Position numbers and translations under genes: made by a program
Shown: in pieces, positions 49,445 through 60,200 of the stretch
Position numbering within the stretch: position 1 is the first letter of the stretch
Layout: every line of letters begins with the position of its first letter
Assembly: GCA_947579665.1 (NCBI GenBank)
Contig: OX388347.1
Coordinates: forward strand, 25,660,562-25,724,561
DNA length: 64,000 nucleotides
Direction: 5' to 3'
Origin: Sympetrum striolatum
Lineage: Eukaryota > Arthropoda > Insecta > Odonata > Libellulidae
The notes under the pieces: generated by a model
What the model was told of the DNA's origin: nothing
Databases searched by the model: none
What the model saw: the letters and a program-made list of their open reading frames with translations, nothing else

Positions 49445-49679
49445 ATCTTCATGCACAAGAGCGCCATGCAGATGCACGCAAGAGAGGCCCAGAGGGGGGT
49501 CGGAGGTCCCGAATCCAAGCCTCACCAGTGCCAGCAGTGCCTCAAATCCTTCTCGTCCAATCATCAATTGGTCCAGCATATTAGAGTCCACACGGGCGAG
49601 AAACCTTACAAGTGTTCGTACTGTGACCGGCGCTTCAAACAGCTATCACACGTCCAGCAGCACACGCGCCTCCACACGG
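49445..49679 (+). CDS. rn/sqz: Exon of rotund/squeeze (LIN-29-type) C2H2 zinc-finger transcription factor
   Basis: Internal coding exon of 78 codons plus one base. It starts after the acceptor TGCAG (ending 49444) and ends at the donor CACACGG|GTGAGT (49680). The peptide begins IFMHKSAMQMHAREAQRG and then encodes two complete C2H2 fingers. Finger A has C29, C32, H45 and H49; finger B has C57, C60, H73 and H77; the linker is TGEKP (residues 50-54). Predicted base-contact positions -1/+2/+3/+6 are S38/H40/Q41/Q44 and Q66/S68/H69/Q72. Segments such as FSSNHQLVQHIRVH and FKQLSHVQQHTRLH are what I know from Drosophila rotund and squeeze and nematode LIN-29, which are nuclear DNA-binding regulators of leg, eye, neuronal or stage-specific development. 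The split Gly codon implies that the linker TGERPY and further fingers continue in an exon outside the window. I cannot tell rn from its paralogue sqz using these two fingers. Confidence 0.93.
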
Positions 49680-51510
49680 GTGAGTAGCAAAGTTCCCGAT
49701 GGGAGCGAAGACGGTGTATTGTTGGTGGGAGGAGTTGAAGAAGCTTCATCTTCCGAAGAACTTGGTGAGATGAGTGCGATAATTAATACGAAGGAGTCGA
49801 GTTTTCGTATCAACCGTCTTTAGCGACCAAAAATATAATTCCGTTTCAATGTCTTCGCATCTATAATAATTTACGGAAATGAGGAAATTTAACTCTCTTC
49901 TAGTTTGAGTAAGTGAATAAAAGTTAAACTCGAAACCTAACTGAATCGAAACACAAATACCATGAATGTAGTATACATGCTTTCTTTCTTATATCATTAC
50001 CAAACGGAAAATAACTATATCATTCGAATAAACAAATTAGAATACCGAATCGTTTCCATAGATTTCTCCGTCACAAAAATAAATACCATCAATCAATTGG
50101 ATCAGATTCTTTCAAATAATATTTGTAACATATCAATAAAACAAACATTAAATATTGCTCGAATAAAATATCTCGTTTCACAAGGGAAAACATCCCATTG
50201 TAGACTCCTAGGAATATCATAGAATCGATAATTAATATTCTCCGTAGACTGATTAAGATAATTGATCTGAAAAATGTCGTAATGAGACCCTCTCTTTTTT
50301 ATTCATATTCTTCTCACCTTGTATTTCATAGAAGATGTGGATATTATTCATATTGCAACTCATTAAGTCATGAAGATAATCGACAACCTCGCCATTGATT
50401 TGAGTTTTAACGATAAAAAAGATAATTTAAAATTAATCAGTCAAAATTACGAATATATTCTTGCAGTTGTTTTGTTTTCTCAATTCGGAATTATTCCGTG
50501 GAGTAAAAAAGCCATGTCTTTCCACATCGCCGAGGTCAGTCGTTGGGCGGGAGCATAACGGACACAATGTCGCCTAATGAGATAGATATGTCTCCCTTCA
50601 TAAATATCTTCGCTTCGTCTCTCTTCCTTTTCAAATACAGCGCTTCCTTCACTTCTTCCTCACTTCACGTTGAACGCAAATCATATTCAGAAAAGAAATC
50701 ATTACGATTCAAGTAAGGATCGGAAAAGAAGATTTATTCTAGTAGATATATCTCATGGAAATAACGTAAATTATATTTTTATGATGGGTTACTCAAATGT
50801 ATTAATGAAATGGAAACGTCTGTTGCCAAAGAAATTGCTCCTAGCAAGAGCTTTCAAGATTGTGAATTTAATTTTGCGAACAATGTAGCCTTAGGCATTG
50901 GTTGAAATACCGAAAAGTTTGATCATCGCAAATAGAACTGCAATTGTTATATATTAACTTATTATTCTTTTCACAATCACAAAAGATGCTTTGAAACTGG
51001 CCATAAAATACTAAATAAACCATAATTTCTTCTACAGTAAAAAACGACAAGTTTTATTACTGAAGAGATCTGAAGCTAATTTAAAAATGAAGTAAATCGT
51101 CGATTAAATATCTAAAATACATCAATTGCATTTCCATTTACGTTAGCAAAAATGGTCGTCATTTTTAATAAAAATATTAAAATTTAAAATATAGTGATAT
51201 CTCGATTCATTCCTTTACTAAATAGAGGACCTCAATGTTTAATTCATCCGGATTTCCTAAAGACCGCCACTCTATTACTTCCGTTAGGGAATAGAGACCG
51301 AATTGGCAGCGATTCGAGTCGAAAACTGCTGATGGGATTTTTCCTCTGGCGCAGACGGTGAATGAAACAATCGTCGCTTGGGTGACTGAAGATCCCAATT
51401 CAAGGATCCGTGACAATGTCATTTACTCTCCTCTCAAACGCCTGACGACTAAACTACTTCTTTTCTGGCGTCTTTTTTTATCCCTTCCATCTTCATCTCC
51501 CTTCTCTTAC

Positions 51511-51594
51511 CTAAGCATCCCTTTGACCGTCTCCTTTTTCCGTGGCAAATCAAGTGTGAGCTCCCCTTCTTTCCAGAGCACATCGGACAAAGGG
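51511..51594 (-). CDS. Candidate 84-nt antisense exon
   Basis: On the minus strand a strong pyrimidine tract (CTTCCTTTTCCTCTTCCCTTC) leads to GGGTAGTTAG just before 51594. The donor CTTAG|GTAAGAG follows 51511. With two incoming bases it reads PLSDVLWKEGELTLDL, then PRKKETVKGML, and leaves two bases. A second frame is also open, so coding status is uncertain. The phase fits the candidate exon at 52580-52611. Confidence 0.22.
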
Positions 51595-52579
51595 CTAACT
51601 ACCCAAGCGAAGGGAAGAGGAAAAGGAAGATGAAGGAAAAGTGAAAGGAAGGGAACGGTAAAGAAATTGTGGTCAAAATTTTCCCATGTGGATTTTAGTC
51701 CTTAGTCATGATGAGTAGGAATAAATTTTCTGATTATGATTCCGTGCATGACTAAAAGAAGTGGCGATTATTTTAGTGAGAGAAAAATCATCGCGGTATG
51801 AATAAGTGCGAAAAGGTAGAGATGAATTAAAGCGTGGAACATAAATATGGGAAGACGAAGATAGAGCCGAAAGAGTGAAGGATATAAATTGAAAATAAGT
51901 TAAATTAAAAAAAAAGTTACGAATAAAGTTGAGCCAGTGTAATGCACTAAAGATGAATTGCTCTTAGTGATTAATTTAGCAAACAAGAAATAGATGAGAT
52001 AACGGCTGGTAGTTAATATGAAAAGACATATTGAATGTAAATGGGACAGAGAGATCGTAAGGCATTCATGATATCTAATATTCCCATTCTTCATTATAAC
52101 CGTGTGTAATTCGATTAGTAATACTTAATCAAAGATAAAGAGGAGAATATTTGCTAAAGATTAATTGTTTATGATTAAAATATTTGAAGGCAAATATTAA
52201 CTAGAGCATGGCTGTATGAAAAGCATTAATATAATTGTTAGATAGGGAAAGTTAGTTATGGAAAGTAACAAGGCGAAAGATAAGGAGGAGCAAAAATGGA
52301 AATTAAGACGATATCTAGGCAGAAGGGTAATCTTAATTTCCATGTTACAATATAGTTTGAAACTTGCGCTCAATTTCAAATTTACGTTCAGAAATGTCTT
52401 CGTATTAGGTTTATACATTCGGTATGTGGAAATTCTATTGGTGATCGTGAAATATAATGGGTTGTAAGAAATAAGCTTAATATTGATCAGAGGAGTAACG
52501 AATATGGGAAAAGAGATATAGAAGGATAAAGGAAGCAGGAATATAATAGAAGAGATGAAAGGTAGGAGTGGTTACTCAC

Positions 52580-52611
52580 GGTGGCTTCACCTTCCTCTTA
52601 ATCTCGCCTGA
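52580..52611 (-). CDS. Candidate 32-nt antisense microexon
   Basis: On the minus strand the acceptor AACTCTCTTTCACTTTCTCAG precedes 52611, and the donor CCACC|GTGAGT follows 52580. Only one frame is open: SGEIKRKVKP, leaving CC. That remainder fits the two bases the next candidate exon (51511-51594) needs. The interval is very short and the exon end of the donor is not consensus, so a pseudo-exon is quite possible. Confidence 0.18.
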
Positions 52612-54133
52612 CTGAGAAAGTGAAAGAGAGTTAAACAAGATAAAAAGGGGAGAGAGTGAAAGCGTGTAAAAGAAACGAGGAGAAAATCGAAGAGGGAGAA
52701 AGAACGCCTTTCGCAGGAGCAAAAAGGAATAAGGGAATTTAATATAGGCGATTAGATTAGATTGGCGGCATGTGGAAAAGGCTAATAAAACTGGAAGAGG
52801 TTTGTTATTAATAATATAAGAGTTTCCGGAAAGAAGCTATTTTGCGTATGGTCTGAGAGCGTATTCCTCATGGGGCAAAGGTTTCGACGAATTCCGCGAG
52901 AACGTTGGTCTTGAGGATACGTTTTCTATTTATGAAATATCTCCGAAATTTGCAAATTTGGAAACTCCTCCTTTTATGCAATATGTGAGCGATTAAGGCT
53001 TTTGGCTATATCGTCAATATCGGATTCTTTTGAATTTTTTTCTTTTGTTTTGGAGTGTTTTGTATTTTGCCATGTCAGCATTTTGAAATATTTAACTAAT
53101 ACTTATGGGTACATTGAATTCAAAAGAATATTTTTTAGTTAAGCCGGAGAAAATTTCTCAGTAAACTTCCGAATAATGAAATATGCTACACTACATAATC
53201 AGGTGTGATTACTTGGTGATAATTATTAACGCCAAAAAATTCCAAATGGGAAAATGTTTACTAGACCACAAAAAAATATACTTGAAACAAAAAATATAGT
53301 GTAGTAAAGATTCTCATGTTCATAGATGCTCGCTTTTCACATCTTTCAACCATTGTTGAGATACATTTTGGTGTCACTACGTTCCAACGCAAGAAAGTAC
53401 TATACTTTTTCGGTCCCTCCATGTATCCATAGCAAAATTACGAGCTCGCCAAAACTAACGGTAAAGAATGGTTATCGCTGTATCGCGATAAACCTCCGAG
53501 GAACAAGCTCGATATATTCGCGGACAAAAAGCGCGAAGTATCGACGATCAGTGGAGCGTGCAGCGAAAAGAAGCATCTCTTCTCGCCCAAGAATTAAAGA
53601 GGAAACAAAAGCAAGACGCGATGTTTTTCCTCGTTCGCATTCTTCGGAACTCGATCATCCCCATTGATTCGCTCGTGCGTGGCGAGCGTGCGTGCAAAGG
53701 AGTGGGCAAACGAGGAAACTGTCACCGTCTTCAACTGCCGCCTGCGCCGCCTCCTCGAAAACTGGGTAAAACTCTTATAGTTATCCCGATTCCTCAAAGG
53801 GTGTGCTAATTATACAACGAGTATTTCCTTGGGATGCTTGGATATCCAACGAAATTGCGGAAAAGTTTTTGGTCGATGTCTTAGTCATCAACCTCCAATT
53901 TCACGTTAAAATTTAGAAACTTTTGAAAATTTAAAAATAGAATCCAAGCGTCCCAAGAAACTTCAAAATATTAAGAGGCTGTTAAGGTACCTCAGAGTCA
54001 AAACAATAAATTTCCTCAAAGTTAAAGAATTTCCTCATTCGTTAGCATCTACAAATAAGCGAAGGCTAACGAATGTAGCATAGGATTATGGCTAGTGCAA
54101 GTGATCTTTCAGCTAAGATTAGAACATCAAATC

Positions 54134-54137
54134 AAAA
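54134..54137 (-). terminator. RNA polymerase III terminator of tRNA-Gly
   Basis: AAAA on the + strand, that is TTTT on the tRNA coding strand, lies five bases past the discriminator base. This is the usual short T-run terminator of RNA polymerase III. Confidence 0.75.
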
Positions 54138-54142
54138 GGAAA

Positions 54143-54213
54143 TGCATCGGCCGGGAATCGAACCCGGGCCGCCCGCGTGGCAGGCGAGCATTCTACCACT
54201 GAACCACCGATGC
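54143..54213 (-). tRNA. tRNA-Gly (anticodon GCC)
   Basis: The reverse complement folds into a complete 71-nt cloverleaf without CCA or intron. The acceptor stem GCATCGG pairs with CCGATGC and the discriminator is A (54143). Internal promoter box A (TGGTTCAGTGG, 54196-54206) and box B (GGTTCGATTCC, 54154-54164) are intact. The anticodon stem CTCGC/GCGGG closes the loop CTGCCAC with anticodon GCC at 54179-54181, and the T stem is CCGGG/CCCGG. A run of four T on the coding strand (54134-54137 on +) follows nine or so bases downstream as an RNA polymerase III terminator. As far as I recall the sequence matches the standard insect tRNA-Gly(GCC). It lies antisense within the presumed intron downstream of the zinc-finger exon and looks functional. 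Confidence 0.97.
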
Positions 54214-57200
54214 GATGTTCAAACTTGCCTTTATCTATTTTTCGTATAACCTTAAAATTCTTAAAATTCACAATAATAGCTTAATTACTCCACGTTAATT
54301 AATGTCCCATCAGTAATTAGGCATGGATATTTGTGTAAAAGCCCTTAAAATAACAGCGGAGATTTGAATTCGGCAAATTTTGAGGCAGGAGATTTAGTCC
54401 TATGATTATATAATTCGTTAAGAATTTGTAAAAATATATCGTAGCTGATACCTATATTTGACGCTTAAATCCTAAATTTGACTGACAAATAGGCCATCCC
54501 CTACTTAGCATCCAATCTATAGTATCCCCACGCTGTGATAGCGATATCCGTGTGGTAACCCATACAGCAACCCATTTTCGAAACCCTCATTCCAGCTACC
54601 CATACCCCCTTAGTCTTGGCGGTATATATTAACGGGGGAGAGCCAGCCCCTTCGCCCTCTTTAGCAGAAAGAAAAGGATGGAAAAAATAAGAGGTAGCGG
54701 TCAAGGGAGAAGATGCAAAAAGGGAGACCTCAAATATGCGATGGTGCAGAGGGTGTGGGGATCCAAGAGAAGATTGGGAGGGACGAGGGATGGGGTTGCC
54801 TTCTCTGAAGGGAATTTTTTCATCTTCACCATCCAACCCCTGAGCCCACTTATTCCGTAATGGAAATTCCTTTCCGCCTCTGAGATCGGACGTCCTGCCC
54901 TTGGGCCAACAACTAATCCAGCGATCGCTACTTACGGGATTCTTACGTCAGCCGAGGAAGGCTTCCGGGAGATGCAGGGGAAATGAAGGTTTCGGCTAAA
55001 GGTTACGAGGCATCTTCTTTGCAATTGAGCTGCAATGAGCTGATGGGGCGTATCGGTGAGTTTCAAAGAGACGCTCTTTGTACATGCATCGAGAGTGTTA
55101 GATTCATGAGAAAAAACAGGATTTGTTATAAAACGAGTTATCGTTATATTTGCATCGTTTCGCATTATACGTGATAAAATAGTGATTTAACACGAAGTTA
55201 CGAATGGTGGCGCTTAACACATTTTTCGAGTTTAGAGAATTAATTCAACTCTTTTGAAGTATTAAGATTCTTTTTGAAGTCATCATTATTCTTAGCGGTG
55301 AAAAATACAAGAAAACGACTTGAAATGGTAGAGAATAAAACTTTTCGAATAAAAAAATGAGTCAAAATTATTCTTAATATCTTTTACTGCATCATCAGAC
55401 ACTATGAATGTTGAAATCATTTTTTTAATTAGATCTTTGCTGCAAGCGTATAACTAAAGATGTGCTCAGCCCCTCCCAGATATTTTTAAATCAAGAGGGA
55501 ATGAATCTTATTGACGCTGTAATAGTTTTCAAAATATTTCGACTTTAATCAATTAAGTAATATTTAATAGACTGTGTAAACAATAGCAGTAATTTCTGAT
55601 AGGAATAAAGGTTAAACTATAAAATAAAAGACCCAACTGTATTTATGATTCGGTTCTATGAATTCCAAAACTGGTGATTTCATGAAATTTTTCATTGTTG
55701 CACGATGCGCTAGGTTCTATCGAAAGCGTATATTTGAACATTGAAATCAATTCGCCGAAATAAGTGAAATTGGGTAAACGTGTGTACCAAGCAATTTTAG
55801 ATTAGCAGAAAATGAATTTCCGAATAATATTCCAAGGGGAATTCGAGGTGACTATAATATAGTCGGAATTTTCTCAGTCACGATGGAGGAACAGAAAGCA
55901 GTTTCTAACCTTTTAAAAGTTAAAAATCCTCGATTCCAGATCGTATTTTCGCCCTCAAAGTTTCCTGTTTTTGGTCGGAAGGTAGGCAGTCTCCGCCCGG
56001 GAAAACACAACTATCGGCCGCCAGCGCATTTTATCTCCAACCGGAACATCATAACTACGTTTCCCAAAATACGCGGAGATTCTTGGATTTGGAATCCATT
56101 CCGATTCCTATTACACTAGTCGCCTTTTCTTTTCATCAATTCCATCTGAGAGACGCTGGTTTTTTCAAAGTTGGAATCGCTCTAACTCACGAAAACCTCG
56201 AATTCCACTTCCTTTCGGTGTGTATGAGATTTCTTCAGATCGCGTGTCTTAGACGGAGAACAAGAGAATTAGAAAAAGAAGAGGGAGATTGGTTGTATGC
56301 ATTCGTTATTGGCCATTCCGTGAAGAAGTTCGGGGAAGAAATGGGAGCGACGGGAGAAAATGCGCTATCTGGTGTCGGGGGGAGGCGATTTTCTCTCTCT
56401 AAATTTCCTCGTCTTTTATTGCCCTCTATCCATGTTAGATTTCTGATAGCTCCGACTTTTTCGTGTAAAGGATAATCTACCCCTTACCAAAACCCATAAA
56501 TGTACAAGTTAGCGCTTAGAGATGGGACCTTTTGCGAACGAACTATGGAAATTGGGATATAAACTTACTGGTATGATTACGAAACACTTGTATATAAAAA
56601 TGATTATTACACTTTAAACTTTGCCTTGGAGAATCATACGCTTCAACCATTGTTTTACATTGTAAACAAGCCATTAACAACGCATTGCGTTTTTTATTCG
56701 TAGTAGATTTTATATCGTTTGCCAATTCTTACGTAGGCACAGTTATACATCTGCAAATTAAATGTTGAAAATTTACACATGTTTGGCTCATTTTGCTTCT
56801 CAAGCCTAATCCAGTAATATATTTTATTTCAGAAGGAAATATTTAGAAAGTCCGGTAAGAAATAATTGTCAAAAATAATAAGAATTACTATCTTCCAGAG
56901 TTTTTGACGCGTGATTTGAAGATTCCCTTGTTCAATGTAAAACATAAAGGGCTGAGCCAATCATACGCCAGTACGGCAGCCGATCATAATATAGCCGGCA
57001 GTAATAAAGTTAGTCAAAAAGGAGTGATCTTAAAATCGCTGATCTCAGTTTAGTAAAATGGATAGAAGAATGCGTTCTTATCCACGCGTTGCCCACCCAC
57101 TCTCCCCTCGGTCGTCTGCCTTCGAGATTCAATTGTCGCGACTCCTCGTAAATGCGTCATCAGCGGAATTCACTCCCCCATCGCTAAGTCTCTTGATCTC

Positions 57201-60200
57201 CTCTCCCCTCGGTGCATATCTGCCTAGGATACGTTTTTCAAATCTCACTTAACACACTCTCCTTTGGCACCTTCCGTGTTCTATTACTTCTCAGATCCTT
57301 GAACCCTCGTTCTTTAGCACGTATTTTATCTTCTTTTCACTTTGCTATTCTTCAATCCTAATCGGGTTTCAATACGGGCTATGGAGATTCAGGCTTGTTG
57401 CCTCAAATTGCTATTTAAATTGTTTTTATATAATTCATCATCTTCCATGTTTTTTATTTATATATTGCCAAACAGCTATCACATTACTATCCTGACGTAT
57501 AGGAACAGGATATTCTCTCAACAAACCAATAACTAAAAGAACCGAAAGATGACTTATTCTGATGTCATATTGCAACTTTACTTTTCACCAAAATATGAGA
57601 TGGTTAAAGAGCTAATTTGCACGTTTTACTTCATAGATACCAAACTTAAATTAGCCCTTAGCTATTAAATGAAATACCAATTTCAAAATGACAATGATTG
57701 TTAATATATTCTTTATTATAGTTTCTAATTGTGCCGAATTATCTATTTTATCGATAAATGTAAAAGTATGAAAGCTTTCACACTAAACAAAACCGGTTCA
57801 CACGGCGATAAAATATTTTATTCTCAGATCGCATAAACATCCAAATTGCGACTTAAGATTTCTGCCCGCGCCTCTTCTACGACCCAGTCCTGCACCCTGT
57901 CACCACGTCCCCGTTGAGTACGTCCAGATTAAGAGTAATGGAAAAATGAAGGCTGTCGGCTTTTTTCTTCTTTGGTACCGCTGTGGGCTGATGCGAAGGG
58001 AGATCGGTGGGAGACTCTCTAAAGAGTGTTCGTTATTTTAGCGGTTCTTAGAATGAGAGAGAGTGTCGAAGAATGATCGGTTAGGGGTGGAATGAGCTGA
58101 GATGGACGTAATTTATTTATCCGAAAGGGATGGAAAGCGCATCTGAAAAAGGAATCCTATTACAGATAATACCTTGAGATAGTATAGAAAATTGTTCATA
58201 GATATATTTACTTCCACAGCCAATGCGCTATTAGACAAGGTGAGATTTAAACTCATTTTGAAACGTCGTAAATGAATAGTTATGTATATATTATCTACAA
58301 ATCTCAAATAAATCAGCAGCTATTTTGATTAAATACTGTGAGGTCAATCCTAATATAGCTTCCCACGAAATCATTTCGGACGATTTTTTGGTTAACTTCA
58401 AATAAATTATAATTTATATGAAGTAATATGTAATGATAGCATGGGCAATTCCATAGAACATCGGGTTTACAGGGAGATTTTTTCAGGAACGTTTATTGTT
58501 CTTTCAAGAAAGTTTTTTTTTCAAATAGAAAACCTTTTTGTATTATGAAAAACAAGTTCTATATATATGTACAAACCGACCCGAACCGACCGAAAAATGC
58601 ATGAAACACCATTTTCTGAAACCTATTTACTCGACGACTACTGCGAAGAAGCTACATGTGGAGATAAGAGTCTCCGATTGAATTCGAGGGAGCTTTCGAG
58701 AAATTCCCTTGGCCCTTCCATCGCCATAGATCAGATACGACGGTAATCGAAGCGAGGTTAAAAACAAAGCAAGACAATGCGAGACAGTCGAGCGAAGAAG
58801 TACGGTCGGAAACTGGAGAACAAAAGGGAAATGGCAATCGAAAAAGGATCGAAATAAATAAACGTATTTTTTCAGCCATCTCATCAGTCATCAAACGAAG
58901 AAAAACGATTCGAGAGGAAGCGAAAGTACAGGGAGAAGATCGAAGCGAGGGAATAAAAGACGAGTGTTATAAGAATGAGAGGGAGATGAGGTCACGATCA
59001 AGAGACCCGGTTTGGTGGGTAATAGTTAGGTAGGAAGTAGGTGGTTACAAAATAGGCAGACACCGTCAGGTAGGTCAAAAAGGAAGGCATATGCAGTTGG
59101 CAAAAAAGGCGAGGGGTGTGGAATGGGCTAAGGGTTAAATGGGAAGCAGAAACGGCAGAGAAAGGGCTCCGTAGAAGATGGGGCGTTGAGTGGAAAGACT
59201 TCCCTTCACCGCGTTCCGTTAATTTTAAATAAAAAAGGAAGGCGGGAGGGAATGCCTATTTTTTCCTCCTTCTTCTTCTTGGAGAGTGCTTTTTACGATG
59301 TTTCCGTGGGATCAAAAACGCGATTTTAGGGAAAAAATTAAGAGTAGCATTTCTCGACGGCAATGGGCCCATTTGGTTGGCGACAGGGGAAGGGTACTCT
59401 CTCCTTTGCACCCCTTCTTCAATTTTACCCCTTCGTCTCATTCTTGGTGACGTTCTCACCGGAGGAACAATGTCACCACGTAGAGGTTGCTTCCCTAAAA
59501 GGCCTATAATGTAGACCATTGCAATTATCGTATAATTGGGAGATTTGTTAAGGTACAGTAATTTACGTTCGAGTACTATTTTCCTCTTTTTCATCCGTTT
59601 TCATTTATGAGTCATCTCTTTCCAACTTCGATATTACGCGTATATTACGCGCTTAATTACCCACAATTCCAAGAACAGAAATCTTTCAAAAATTGGCCGA
59701 TTACCAAGTAGATTTAGTCGAATCTATCAGTGGTCGTATCATTTAAAACTCTTATTTATTTGTAACGTCAAGAAGATTAAGTTATAAATTATATTTTCTA
59801 ACTGTGGGAAATTTTCATAGCTGATACTTCATTCGATGCTATCTTGCCGTCCTGCTGGATAGAGGACGGTAGGAACTAGTCTAGATATATTTTAATGCTT
59901 AATTGGACTTTATTTCATCTTCGAAATGAAGGTAAAGAAAAGAAGGTAAGAAAAGGGGAAAAGTGGTAAAGATGAAAGAAGGGAGGTCTTTTCCTTGAAT
60001 TCTGGGAGTTCCCACAAAAAAGTGAAGAAGGGAAATGAAATGAAAGTCGGAAAAGAAAGTTTTGGCCGAAGTCCGTTAATTTTGAAGGTATGAAAAAGGG
60101 ATGGAAAGAGTCAAATGGTAGGGAGGGGAAACGTCTTCTCTTGGTGAAGCTAAGCTATATATGAAACAGAAGATGAATAAAATAGGAAGGCAAAAAGGAA

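Larger units (their letters stand above)
49680..54133 (+). other. Presumed intron downstream of the zinc-finger exon, first part
   Basis: It begins with the donor GTGAGT at 49680. The sequence is AT-rich, then strongly purine-rich at about 51600-51900 and 52480-52720. I searched for the expected continuation of the finger linker (codons for ERPYKC after an acceptor) and did not find it. Confidence 0.6.
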
